Source: WTFY01 sp965220895 (lineage in GTDB: Bacteria > Pseudomonadota > Gammaproteobacteria > UBA4575). Taken from it: a stretch of 64,000 nucleotides of DNA. Position 1 is the stretch's first letter. Every line of letters starts with the position of its first letter. Shown piece by piece: positions 1 to 7,738 of this stretch. The notes below the pieces were generated by a model, which worked only from the letters and a program-made list of their open reading frames with translations, was not told the DNA's origin and searched no databases. The position numbers were made by a program, and so were the translations under genes. The stretch is from the NCBI GenBank assembly GCA_965220895.1, contig OZ244850.1, forward strand, positions 124,001-188,000. Reading direction: 5' to 3'.

Positions 1-45
1 AGCTTCGATTTCCAGGCGGTCCTGATGGCTGACCGGATCACTCAT
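1..45 (-). CDS. Partial gene, first 15 codons only, unknown product
   Basis: An ATG on the minus strand at 45-43 is preceded by a GGGAG Shine-Dalgarno-like run (about 51-56). The reading frame MSDPVSHQDRLEIEA stays open to the window edge. Fifteen residues are too few to name a family. It is transcribed divergently from mobA, so a molybdenum-cofactor or formate-dehydrogenase-related function is possible from context only. Confidence 0.45.
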   Translation of the reverse strand, partial: MSDPVSHQDRLEIEA

Positions 46-154
46 TCTGTTCTCCCTGATTGTATGGATATTGCAGGGCGCGGATGGCACCCTTTGCTAT
101 TATATTTGGATTTCACAAAAGGTTTCATGGGATTCTTCAGGGTTCAGGTTTTCG

Positions 155-760
155 ATGGTGGACAAGCATAGTATTACAGGCCTCATCCTCGCAGGGGGTC
201 GTGCAAGGCGCATGGGAGGCCAGGACAAGGGACTTGTCGAACTCAATCATCAGGCCATGATCGAGCATGTCCTGCGTGCCATTCGCCCCCAGGTCTCGGA
301 CATCATGATCAATGCGAACCGCAACCACGACAAATACCGGAAATACGGATACCCGCTCATCTCCGACGAACTGGCCGGCTTCCAGGGCCCGCTCGCCGGC
401 ATGGCCGCGGCCATGAACCGGGTGTCCACCGACTACCTGTTCACCTGCCCCTGTGACGGTCCCCTGCTGCCGGACGATGTCGTCGAGCGCCTGTATACGG
501 CCCTGGGCGAACAGGATGCAGAGATCTGCGTGGTGCATGACGGGGACCGGCTGCAGCCGGTCTGTGCCCTCATCGACTGCAGACTCAAGCACAGCCTGTT
601 GGCGCATCTGAATGGTCAGGACCGCAAGATCGAACACTGGTATCGCAATCACAGGCTCATCCAGGTCGACTTCAGTGACAAGAAGCACTGTTTTCAAAAC
701 GCCAACACGCCACAGGACCTGGGCACGCTATCGCGATACCTGAAGGACCGTGTGCCGTGA
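155..760 (+). CDS. mobA: Molybdenum cofactor guanylyltransferase MobA
   Basis: MobA transfers GMP from GTP to molybdopterin, giving the bis-MGD cofactor of DMSO-reductase-family enzymes in the cytoplasm. The 201-residue product has the nucleotidyltransferase signature LILAGGRARRMGGQDKGL near residue 10 and a later FTCPCDGPLL motif corresponding to the metal-binding region. Length matches the family (about 190-210). I chose the ATG at 155 because the glycine-rich loop then starts close to the N-terminus, as is usual; the open frame extends upstream to 71, and the Shine-Dalgarno site is weak for either start. The stop overlaps the mobB start (GTGA, 757-760), so the two genes are translationally coupled. 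Confidence 0.92.
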   Translation: MVDKHSITGLILAGGRARRMGGQDKGLVELNHQAMIEHVLRAIRPQVSDIMINANRNHDKYRKYGYPLISDELAGFQGPLAGMAAAMNRVSTDYLFTCPCDGPLLPDDVVERLYTALGEQDAEICVVHDGDRLQPVCALIDCRLKHSLLAHLNGQDRKIEHWYRNHRLIQVDFSDKKHCFQNANTPQDLGTLSRYLKDRVP

Positions 761-1308
761 CGGACCGCATCGAATGCGCGAAACCGGTCCTCGGGCTGTG
801 TGCCTACAGCGGGTCCGGCAAGACCACGCTGCTGGAGAAGCTCCTGCCGGTACTGCGCGCTCGCAGGCTGGATGTCGCCGTCATCAAGCACGCGCACCAT
901 TCCTTCGATGTCGACCACCCGGACAAGGACAGTTTCAAGATCCGCAAGGCTGGCGCACGGCAGGTACTGATCTCTTCACAAAAGCGCTGGGCACTGATGC
1001 ACGAGATGGCTCGGGATGAGACGGAGCTGTCGCTTCAGGAGGCTCTGGCACGCATCGATCCGGACTGCATCGATCTCGTCATCGTGGAAGGCTTCAAGTC
1101 TGCTCCTGTCAGCAAGATCGAGATTCACCGCCCTGTGCTCGGCAAACCCCTGATAGCCGCGACCGACCGCCACGTCATCGCCATCGCGACCGATGAGCCG
1201 GGGCACGTGCAGACTTCCCTGCCGTTGCTGGCCCTGAACGACCCCGCGCAGGTTGCAGACTTCATCGAGCAGTTTGTCGCCCGCCGGCCAGATAAGGCCG
1301 AAATCTGA
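757..1308 (+). CDS. mobB: Molybdopterin-guanine dinucleotide biosynthesis adaptor MobB
   Basis: MobB is a GTP-binding P-loop protein that assists MobA in loading molybdenum enzymes. The product (183 aa) has a Walker A motif, AYSGSGKTTLLEKL, near residue 17, then VAVIKHAHHSFDVDHPDKDS, typical of the family, and a central VIVEGFKSAP motif. It starts with GTG inside the mobA stop codon, which points to coupled translation. The C-terminal end is unremarkable and ends about 250 bases before gltA. Confidence 0.92.
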   Translation: MTDRIECAKPVLGLCAYSGSGKTTLLEKLLPVLRARRLDVAVIKHAHHSFDVDHPDKDSFKIRKAGARQVLISSQKRWALMHEMARDETELSLQEALARIDPDCIDLVIVEGFKSAPVSKIEIHRPVLGKPLIAATDRHVIAIATDEPGHVQTSLPLLALNDPAQVADFIEQFVARRPDKAEI

Positions 1309-1323
1309 TTCTCAACTCATTCG

Positions 1324-1351
1324 TTATAAATGCTATAATTAGCATTTATAA
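1324..1351. promoter_or_regulatory. Perfect 11-bp inverted repeat overlapping a TATAAT box upstream of gltA
   Basis: TTATAAATGCT (1324-1334) and AGCATTTATAA (1341-1351) are perfect reverse complements around a 6-nt spacer. A consensus TATAAT (1334-1339) sits across the left arm and spacer on the plus strand, about 217 bases before the gltA start. No convincing -35 box is seen at the usual spacing. The arrangement suits a repressor or activator operator at a promoter; there is no T-run, so a terminator for mobB is less likely. Confidence 0.45.
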
Positions 1352-1555
1352 GAACAGAACGTTGCTTGCTGTAACAGCAAAGCGCCATAACGACATCTTG
1401 TTTGGCAAAAGGCGTTCAGACGATTGAAGCCAGTCTGTTCGTAAAGTGCCGGGCCCACGCTGAATTTTCTTCCAGGAAGACAGAGGCCGACCCTGTCGCT
1501 TGTGAATAGCCTGTACACGGACACTTTTCGTATAACCACAAGGAATTGACCTCTC

Positions 1556-2863
1556 ATGGCAGAGCATACCGTAACGGTAACCGACAACACGACCGGAAAG
1601 ACGGTTGAATTGCCTGTGCTGGAGGGCACCAACGGCCCCCGCACCATCGACATTGGAAAGCTGCACAAGAGCCTGGGCTATTTCACCTATGACCCGGGCT
1701 TTGTCTCCACGGCCAGTTGTGACAGCGAGATCACGTACATCGACGGCGAACAGGGTCTGCTGCGTTACCGGGGCTACCCGATCGAGCAGCTGGCCGAGCA
1801 CAGCACCTTCCTGGAAGTCTGCTACCTGCTCCTGCACGGCGAGCTTCCGAACAAGGATGCCTTCGAGGCCTTCGAGGAACGGCTCAAGATGCATACCCTG
1901 CTCGATGAGAAGATGCGCCGCTTCTACCTGGGTTTTCACAACAACTCGCACCCAATGGCGATGATGGTGGCTACGGTGGGCGCGATGTCCGCCTTTTACC
2001 ACGATCAGATCGATGTGCATGATGCCGCCTCCAGGGAAACGGCTGCCTACCGCCTGATCGCCAAGGTTCCGACCATGGCCGCCTGGGTCTACAAATACAC
2101 CGTAGGTCAGCCCTTCATCTACCCGGACAACCGTTTCGACTATGTCACGAACTTCCTGTACATGATGTTCGGGCTCCCTCCCGTGAACTACCGTCCGAGC
2201 CCTTCTTTTGTCCGGGCCATGGACCTGATCCTGATCCTGCATGCCGACCACGAGCAAAATGCCTCCACCTCCACCGTGCGGCTGGCTGGCAGCTCCGGAG
2301 CCAATCCCTATGCCGCGTTATCGGCCGGCATCAGTTCGCTGTGGGGACCGGCGCATGGCGGGGCCAACGAGGCGGTCATCAACATGCTCGAGGACATCGT
2401 GCAGTCCGACAAGGATGTCAACTACTACATCGAACGGGCCAAGGACAAGCAGTCCCAGTTCCGGCTGATGGGATTTGGCCACCGGGTCTACAAGAACTAC
2501 GACCCGCGCGCCAAGATCATCCGGGAAGTATGTCACCAGCTGCTCGGCGAACTCGGCGAGGACAACCCCAACCGGCCCCTGTTCGATACCGCCATGGAAC
2601 TCGAGCGTATTGCCCTGGAAGACGACTACTTCATTGAGCGCAAGCTGTACCCTAACGTGGACTTCTACTCCGGGATCATTTTACGTGCCATGGGCATCCC
2701 CCTGAACATGTTCACGGTGATCTTCGCCCTGGCCCGCACGGTCGGCTGGGTCTCCCACTGGAAGGAACACATGAGCGACCCGCAGGCCCGCATCGGGCGT
2801 CCCCGTCAGCTGTACACGGGCGAAGACCAGCGCGACTACGTGCACATCGACGAGCGCGACTAG
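1556..2863 (+). CDS. gltA: Citrate synthase (type II)
   Basis: Citrate synthase condenses acetyl-CoA and oxaloacetate to citrate, the entry step of the TCA cycle. The 435-residue length is that of the hexameric proteobacterial type II enzyme. Visible catalytic motifs are GPAHGGANEA (His near residue 268), FGHRVYKNYDPRA (His near 307) and YPNVDFYSG (Asp near 368). The ATG at 1556 follows an AAGGAA site at good spacing. The stop codon overlaps the end of the converging metX gene by the palindrome CTAG (2860-2863), leaving no room for a conventional terminator. A long 5' region with an inverted repeat over a TATAAT box (1324-1351) suggests regulated transcription. Confidence 0.97.
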   Translation: MAEHTVTVTDNTTGKTVELPVLEGTNGPRTIDIGKLHKSLGYFTYDPGFVSTASCDSEITYIDGEQGLLRYRGYPIEQLAEHSTFLEVCYLLLHGELPNKDAFEAFEERLKMHTLLDEKMRRFYLGFHNNSHPMAMMVATVGAMSAFYHDQIDVHDAASRETAAYRLIAKVPTMAAWVYKYTVGQPFIYPDNRFDYVTNFLYMMFGLPPVNYRPSPSFVRAMDLILILHADHEQNASTSTVRLAGSSGANPYAALSAGISSLWGPAHGGANEAVINMLEDIVQSDKDVNYYIERAKDKQSQFRLMGFGHRVYKNYDPRAKIIREVCHQLLGELGEDNPNRPLFDTAMELERIALEDDYFIERKLYPNVDFYSGIILRAMGIPLNMFTVIFALARTVGWVSHWKEHMSDPQARIGRPRQLYTGEDQRDYVHIDERD

Positions 2864-4014
2864 TCGATCCCGGCAAAGAACTCCTTCAGCACAGGCGCGA
2901 AGTTCGCTTCGTCGATCAAAAATGAGTCGTGTCCCTGGATGGAGGGCAGACGCACGAACCGGACGTCGCAGCCGGCCTTGTTGATGCCGTTGTAGATCTC
3001 TTCTTGCTGCTTGATCGGGAAAAGGATGTCCGTCTCCACACCCACCACCAGAGTCCGGATGGAGTGGACCTTGGCCAGTCCCGCATTGACGGACCCACCG
3101 TGCTCGGCGACATCGAACCAGTCCATGGCCCTCGACAGGTACAGGTAGCTGTTGGCGTCGAAGGCATCCACAAACTTGTGGGCGTTGTAGTCAAGGTAGG
3201 ATTCGACCTCGAACTCGATGCCGAAGCGGTTTTCATCCTTGCGCGCGGGTTCCACGCGCGCACGATTGAAACGCTGGTTCCATTCCTCGCCCGCCCGGTA
3301 GGAAACCAGGCCAATCTTTCGGGCCAGGACCATGCCGTCCTTGGGTTCCTTGTCCGGCTCGTAATGCCCGCCCTGCCAGGCGGGATCACAGCGCACGATT
3401 TCGCGCTGGATGGAGCGCATGGCGATGGCGAGCGGCAGGGACCGGCAGGCCGAGGAGATGGTGACGAGGTTGCCCACTTCATCGGGGTACAGCAGCGCAT
3501 AGGCCAGTGAGGACATGCCTCCCATGGACGATCCCACGACAGCGCACAGATGATCGACCCCCAGTTCCTGGAGGGCATGGTGGCCGGCTTTGGCAATGTC
3601 CTCCATCGTGAGATCAGGAAAATCCAGGCCGTACTGCCGGCCTGTTGCAGGGTTGATCGAACCTGGTCCAGTCGTACCGAAGCAGCCTCCCAGCGAGTTG
3701 ACGCATACCACGAAAAAATGGTTCGTATCGATCGGCTTGCCCGGCCCGATCATGTACTCCCACCAGCCCGGTGACGGATCCTCGGCAGACGAGCAGGCAT
3801 GCGCCGTCGGCGACAGGCCGGTAAAGACCAGTACCGCATTGTCGCGCATCTCCGAGAGCTGACCCCAGGCCTCATAGGCCACCACCACCTTGGGCAGGGT
3901 TCCACCGCGGCGCATGTGGAAGTCTGTCGTGCCGTAATCGCCGTGCAACTCCACGAAGCGGGTTGCCGGTGGCGCCCAGCGGGATGCAGGCTCCAGTGTC
4001 TTCGCTGTACTCAT
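2860..4014 (-). CDS. metX: Homoserine O-acyltransferase MetX (alpha/beta hydrolase fold)
   Basis: MetX-family enzymes acylate homoserine in the first committed step of methionine synthesis. The 384-residue product has VAYEAWGQL near the N-terminus, the nucleophile elbow VGSSMGGM (Ser near residue 161), GVETDILFP (Asp near 328) and IQGHDSFLID (His near 361), forming the Ser-Asp-His triad. Many gammaproteobacterial MetX proteins use succinyl-CoA rather than acetyl-CoA, and sequence reading alone does not settle which. I chose the ATG at 4014; a longer start at 4038 is possible. The frame stays open to 4194, but that part overlaps dsbB. No metW follows. Confidence 0.9.
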   Translation of the reverse strand: MSTAKTLEPASRWAPPATRFVELHGDYGTTDFHMRRGGTLPKVVVAYEAWGQLSEMRDNAVLVFTGLSPTAHACSSAEDPSPGWWEYMIGPGKPIDTNHFFVVCVNSLGGCFGTTGPGSINPATGRQYGLDFPDLTMEDIAKAGHHALQELGVDHLCAVVGSSMGGMSSLAYALLYPDEVGNLVTISSACRSLPLAIAMRSIQREIVRCDPAWQGGHYEPDKEPKDGMVLARKIGLVSYRAGEEWNQRFNRARVEPARKDENRFGIEFEVESYLDYNAHKFVDAFDANSYLYLSRAMDWFDVAEHGGSVNAGLAKVHSIRTLVVGVETDILFPIKQQEEIYNGINKAGCDVRFVRLPSIQGHDSFLIDEANFAPVLKEFFAGID

Positions 4015-4073
4015 GGCCTTAAATGTACCTTGTTCCATTTCCGGATGGAACATCACCAAGGGGACGGTTGCCG

Positions 4074-4571
4074 TCAAGCCGCCGGACGCGGCCTGAGTGC
4101 CAGGGACAATGAGAGTGCCAGCAGCCCGGCGAACAGGACCAGCGTCTGCTGCGGGATGCTCAGCCCGGCAAAGGTCCATTGCACCTCCGCGCACGAACCC
4201 GAAGTGCTTAACACCTGCCTGACAACCTCAAGGGTTGGCAGGGTCTCCAGCATGAAATACAGGTCCGGTCCGCATTCCGGCACCTGATCCGTCGGCAGGC
4301 CCTGTAGCCAGGCATGCCTGCCGGCAAGCCCGACACCGGTGAGGCTCAGCACGCTCGCCAGTCCCCCGTAGATTCTTGATCCCCAGGCATCTGGGTTGTG
4401 GACCAGGGCGAGGAGAAACACGACCCCGAGAGCGCCTAGCACGACCCGGTCCAGGATGCACAAGGGGCACGGGTCCAGGCCCAGTACCCCTTCCAGGTAG
4501 ATGACGGCAAACAAAAGCGAGGCGATACAGGCCAGCAATCCGAGAAAATTCAGTGCGCGATCGCCCGGCAT
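4074..4571 (-). CDS. dsbB: Disulfide bond formation protein B (DsbB)
   Basis: DsbB is an inner-membrane protein that reoxidises periplasmic DsbA and passes electrons to quinone. The 165-residue product has four predicted membrane helices. It carries both redox cysteine pairs: CPLC (Cys35/Cys38) after the first helix, and Cys100 and Cys127 in the second periplasmic loop. Length is normal. It lies between mug (9 bases upstream) and metX (about 60 bases downstream), all on the minus strand, so co-transcription is likely. No dsbA is seen in the window. Confidence 0.9.
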   Translation of the reverse strand: MPGDRALNFLGLLACIASLLFAVIYLEGVLGLDPCPLCILDRVVLGALGVVFLLALVHNPDAWGSRIYGGLASVLSLTGVGLAGRHAWLQGLPTDQVPECGPDLYFMLETLPTLEVVRQVLSTSGSCAEVQWTFAGLSIPQQTLVLFAGLLALSLSLALRPRPAA

Positions 4572-4580
4572 GCGTCAAGG

Positions 4581-5123
4581 TCAGGCCGGGTCCGTGCCAC
4601 GGAGGACGGCAGCCAGTTCCCGGTACCAGCCGGTGATGTCCTGCAGCGAGAACGCGGCGTTCGCAGGACTCGGGTTGGGGCTGACGAACACCGCAGAAGG
4701 CCCGATGGCAGCGGATTGCATGCCCCAGTCCACCGGCACATCCGCACGCCCGGTGTGCCGGAAGAAATTCTTCGCAGCCATCTTGCCGTGAAACCAGCAA
4801 ATGCACGGCGTGTACTCGAGGATTTTTTCCTCCAGCACAGGCGCCCACTCCCAGTAGTCCGCCACCCTCAGGGCCTTCGCAGAGGCCGAGGGGCGCTTGA
4901 CCACATCCGTGAATCCGATCCGGTGGCGCCTGAAAAGCCGGATTTGGAATTGCGGGCCGGGGACCACCTTCTCCGGCACCAAGCCGCTGGCATCCAGTGC
5001 GCGCCAGAAGCGGTTTCTTGGGTTGGCAAAGTAAAAGCCCTTCTCGACCGAAATCGTGGAAGGATTAAGTCCGATGGACAGGGCTTTCAGCCCATGATCA
5101 AGATAATCAGGGAGTGTGTCCAT
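4581..5123 (-). CDS. mug: Mismatch-specific uracil/thymine DNA glycosylase (Mug/TDG family)
   Basis: Mug/TDG enzymes remove uracil or thymine from G:U and G:T mispairs and some alkylated bases. The product (180 aa) has the family motif SIGLNPSTIS, then GFYFANPRNRFWRAL, GFTDVVKRPS and the DNA-intercalating-loop region FVSPNPSPANAAFS near the C-terminus. The ATG at 5123 places GLNPS near residue 20, as in relatives; the Shine-Dalgarno site is weak. Longer in-frame starts to 5432 run through the tnpB element and are rejected. The tnpB element begins about 80 bases upstream and may have displaced the original promoter. Confidence 0.85.
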   Translation of the reverse strand: MDTLPDYLDHGLKALSIGLNPSTISVEKGFYFANPRNRFWRALDASGLVPEKVVPGPQFQIRLFRRHRIGFTDVVKRPSASAKALRVADYWEWAPVLEEKILEYTPCICWFHGKMAAKNFFRHTGRADVPVDWGMQSAAIGPSAVFVSPNPSPANAAFSLQDITGWYRELAAVLRGTDPA

Positions 5124-5201
5124 ACGGTGTACGAAAGAGTGTCGTTTGAGGTATCGTAGTGCATCCAATACCCTATACCCTGATTCGTGTGTAAAAGTAA
5201 G

Positions 5202-5226
5202 GGGAATTATATACTTAAGTCCGCAA
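5202..5226 (+). repeat. Left inverted repeat of the tnpB element
   Basis: GG(G/A)AATTATATACTTAAGT followed by CCGCAA. It pairs with 6426-6450 as a reverse complement; the 22 bases 5205-5226 are perfectly matched. It contains the small palindrome ACTTAAGT and covers the first base of the tnpB start codon. Confidence 0.85.
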
Positions 5227-6437
5227 TGAAAACGCACCGCACCATCCGTTACCGTCTGCACCCCGGTTCTCATGTCAAGGCGCAAAAGCTGCATGGCACG
5301 ACCGAGGCCTGCCGGTTCACATGGAACCACTTCGTTGGCAAGCTCAGGGATGACTATCAATGGTGCGGGCGATGCGACCCGCGCTGGTACAGCAACGCTA
5401 CATTGTTCACGGTCTGGAGAAAGTATCAGCAACCGTGGCTGCAGGACTACTCATTTGGCATTGTACGCCTGTCCCTGAAGCCCATCGCGACGGCCTACAA
5501 GAAATTCTACGCAGGCAAAGGCGGCCTTCCTCGGTTCAAGGCGCACTACGACCATGCACCCTCGTTCCCGCTAGGCTCAGGCATGTTCAGACTGCAAGGC
5601 CAGTACCTTCACATTCAAAGGATTGGTCAGGTCAAGCTGTCCGGCTGCAATCCTTATCCAGATGCAACGCCTGTGTCTGGCACGGTCAAGCGCGAAGCCC
5701 GAGGCTGGTATGCCTACATCGTGTACGAAGTCGAGGTCATGAAGAAGCCTGAAAGCGTCAAGGCAGTGGGCATCGACCGCAACGTCGGCCAGGTGGCCCG
5801 CTCCGATGGTATCGTGCACTACACGCCAGACCTGGAGAAGCTTGAAGCCCGGAAACGAAGGTACCAGCGCATGATGGCAAGGCGGCAGCGCGGCAATAGA
5901 AAACAAGGCATCAGGCCATCCAACCGGTACCTGAAAGCCAGAAATCTCCATGCCCGCACGCAACAGAAGATCACACAGGCGCGCACCGACTGGTGCCACC
6001 AGGTCTCAAGAGAGATTGCCGATCAGTACAATGTTGCTTACCTCGAAGACCTGGATACGAAAGGCATGACGGCGAGCGCCAAGGGTACGAAAGAGAACCC
6101 CGGCAAGGCTGTGAAACAGAAAGCCGGGCTGAACCGGGCGATTCTCAACTCGGGGTGGTACAAGCTGGAGCAGTGCCTTGGTTACAAGGCGAGCGTAGAG
6201 AAGGTTAATCCTGCGTACACCAGCCAGACCTGCCATGCGTGCGGACACACCGACAGGAAGAACAGAAAGACCCGGGCCTGGCATGAGTGTGTGGCCTGTG
6301 GCTATCGGGATCATGCGGATCACAATGCCGCATTGAATATACTGGCCTTCGGGAATGGGGCCACTGGACGTGGAGGTGGCAGCATCAGCTGGCCTGCGAA
6401 GCGTCAAATGGATACTTTGGGTCCCTTGCGGACTTAA
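5226..6437 (+). CDS. tnpB: TnpB RNA-guided nuclease homologue
   Basis: TnpB proteins are RuvC-type endonucleases guided by an RNA made from the element's right end; they are ancestors of Cas12. The product (403 aa) has an N-terminal OrfB helix-turn-helix region, RuvC motif I VGIDRN (Asp184), motif II YLEDLD (Glu274) and motif III HADHNAALN (Asp365). A four-cysteine zinc finger (Cys336, Cys339, Cys355, Cys358) lies between motifs II and III. All catalytic residues are present, so the protein looks active. I chose the ATG at 5226 because MKTHRTIRYRL is the usual family start; an in-frame upstream start at 5187 lies outside the repeat. Confidence 0.9.
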   Translation: MKTHRTIRYRLHPGSHVKAQKLHGTTEACRFTWNHFVGKLRDDYQWCGRCDPRWYSNATLFTVWRKYQQPWLQDYSFGIVRLSLKPIATAYKKFYAGKGGLPRFKAHYDHAPSFPLGSGMFRLQGQYLHIQRIGQVKLSGCNPYPDATPVSGTVKREARGWYAYIVYEVEVMKKPESVKAVGIDRNVGQVARSDGIVHYTPDLEKLEARKRRYQRMMARRQRGNRKQGIRPSNRYLKARNLHARTQQKITQARTDWCHQVSREIADQYNVAYLEDLDTKGMTASAKGTKENPGKAVKQKAGLNRAILNSGWYKLEQCLGYKASVEKVNPAYTSQTCHACGHTDRKNRKTRAWHECVACGYRDHADHNAALNILAFGNGATGRGGGSISWPAKRQMDTLGPLRT

Positions 6438-6450
6438 GTATATAATTTCC
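6330..6450 (+). ncRNA. Possible omega (right-end) RNA scaffold region of the tnpB element
   Basis: In characterised tnpB elements the guide RNA scaffold overlaps the 3' end of tnpB and ends at the element boundary, with the guide taken from flanking DNA. By analogy the scaffold here would lie roughly at 6330-6450 and the guide would begin just after 6450. This is inference from family knowledge; I did not derive a secondary structure beyond the terminal repeat, and the boundaries are approximate. Confidence 0.25.
6426..6450 (-). repeat. Right inverted repeat of the tnpB element
   Basis: TTGCGGACTTAAGTATATAA followed by TTTCC, the reverse complement of 5202-5226 with one mismatch. It contains the tnpB stop codon (6435-6437). 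It also creates a TATAAT (6441-6446) 22 bases before the next gene's start, which could contribute to that gene's promoter, though no -35 box at normal spacing is seen. Confidence 0.85.
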
Positions 6451-6467
6451 AAAATGCCATCCTGACC

Positions 6468-7199
6468 ATGCCTGCTGACCCGACCCCTTATTCCATCACC
6501 ACCCTGGAGCTCGGGCCGATGGAAAACTTCGTCTACCTGCTCACGGATCATGCCACACAAAGTGCTGCCGTCGTCGACCCGGCATGGGACGTTCCCGCGA
6601 TCCTGGACCGTGCCGGTGAGCTTGGCGTTACGATCACTGATATCCTGCTGACCCACAGCCACCATGACCACATCAATGGCATCGACCAGCTGCTGGACCG
6701 GTATGATGCCGAAATCCACCTGCTGAAGCCCGAGGCCGCCTTCTGGGGCGCTGACCTCGTTCGCCCAAGCCTGCACCATGGAGGCGACCGTATCCGGATC
6801 GGCAAAACCGAAATCGAGATCCTGCACACGCCCGGGCACACGCCGGGTTCGGCCTGCTACCGGATCAGCGACGATCTGATCACCGGCGATACGCTTTTCG
6901 TCTTCGGATGCGGGCGCTGCGACTTGCACGGAGGCGACCCGGAACAGATGCACACCACGCTGAAACAGTTTCGCGATGAACTTCCCGAATCGATCGTGAT
7001 CTACCCGGGCCACCACTATGCGGAACAGGCGACCTCTACCCTGGCGGACGAACTGGAAGGCAATCCCTTCATGCATTTTACCGAGGTAGACCAGTTCGTC
7101 CGCTACCGGATGAAGGTCCACGACCGGACCCGGAGCTCGCCCTACACGGCGGTGACCAAAGAAGAGGTCGAGGCGCTTTCCCGCCAGAAGCCGGCCTAG
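6468..7199 (+). CDS. Metallo-beta-lactamase-fold hydrolase, glyoxalase II / YcbL-like
   Basis: The 243-residue cytoplasmic protein has the binuclear metal motif THSHHDH near residue 62, HTPGHTPGS near 122, the bridging aspartate in ITGDTLFVFGCGRCD and a final ligand in YPGHHY. This pattern is shared by hydroxyacylglutathione hydrolases, YcbL-type enzymes and persulfide dioxygenases. The GCGRCD segment resembles the GCGRTD of the YcbL/ETHE1 side of the family, but the substrate cannot be assigned from sequence alone. A C-terminal extension of about 40 residues follows the metal site. The start is 18 bases after the tnpB right repeat and has a poor Shine-Dalgarno site. Confidence 0.8.
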   Translation: MPADPTPYSITTLELGPMENFVYLLTDHATQSAAVVDPAWDVPAILDRAGELGVTITDILLTHSHHDHINGIDQLLDRYDAEIHLLKPEAAFWGADLVRPSLHHGGDRIRIGKTEIEILHTPGHTPGSACYRISDDLITGDTLFVFGCGRCDLHGGDPEQMHTTLKQFRDELPESIVIYPGHHYAEQATSTLADELEGNPFMHFTEVDQFVRYRMKVHDRTRSSPYTAVTKEEVEALSRQKPA

Positions 7200-7224
7200 G
7201 CCCTGCCCGTCCCCAGACCTTCGA

Positions 7225-7593
7225 TCATCCGGTCTCCCGACTAAGGCGGACCAAAAGATCCGGAATCTCCCGGGCTGCACCGAGATAGGGGGTGGCCGTG
7301 ATCTGTACCTGCGGGTGGTCCCGCCTGGCTTTCTCGAGTTCTGCAGGAATATCCTCGCTGACATGCCGGCCCGCGGCCAGGAAATAGGGCAACACGGTAA
7401 TGTGCTTTGCCCCTTTTCGCACGCAGCCGAGCACGCCTTCGGAAATGGAGGGTTCGGTAATCTCCAGGAATGCACAGTCGACCCAGTCGAAGCGGTGCCC
7501 CGGAGTTTGTGCAAGGTTTTCGGCCAGGACCCGGATTTCTTCATTCGAACCGGGTTTCCGGCTGCCATGGGCAACAAGCAACAGCGCATTCAT
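7225..7593 (-). CDS. cbiX: Sirohydrochlorin chelatase, CbiX/SirB type
   Basis: This small chelatase inserts iron or cobalt into sirohydrochlorin for siroheme or cobalamin synthesis. The product (122 aa) is the single-domain size of CbiX-short/SirB. It begins LLLVAHGSRKPGSNEE, with the metal-binding His9, and carries ITVLPYFLAAGRHVSEDIP in the middle, where the second histidine lies. Siroheme is the cofactor of sulfite reductases, consistent with sat about 700 bases away, though no other siroheme gene is here. It converges on the upstream hydrolase gene with a 25-base gap. Confidence 0.85.
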   Translation of the reverse strand: MNALLLVAHGSRKPGSNEEIRVLAENLAQTPGHRFDWVDCAFLEITEPSISEGVLGCVRKGAKHITVLPYFLAAGRHVSEDIPAELEKARRDHPQVQITATPYLGAAREIPDLLVRLSRETG

Positions 7594-7738
7594 GCGCAGA
7601 TACTAGCATGAACACCGGCTCGCAAAGATGCTCTGGCCCGGCCCAAATTCCACTCAGTTGGGAGAGCCCAGACAAGGTGGCTGCTTCGGTTTACTAATGT
7701 GGCAATCCTCTGTATAACGCACCCAGACAGAGGCCTTC

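Larger units (their letters stand above)
5202..6450 (+). mobile_element. tnpB-only element (IS200/IS605-related, IS1341-like) with long terminal inverted repeats
   Basis: A single tnpB gene is bounded by inverted repeats at 5202-5226 and 6426-6450. The repeats match at 24 of 25 positions, with 22 consecutive perfect matches. The left repeat ends on the A of the tnpB ATG, and the right repeat contains the tnpB stop codon. No tnpA is present in the window. Long perfect terminal inverted repeats are not typical of IS200/IS605 elements, which use subterminal hairpins. The element sits between mug and a hydrolase gene without breaking either. I see no clear target duplication. Confidence 0.7.

Noticed and set aside
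6006..7589. A 527-codon minus-strand open frame across tnpB and the hydrolase gene
   Set aside because: It crosses two real genes and the element boundary, and its translation has no recognisable family.
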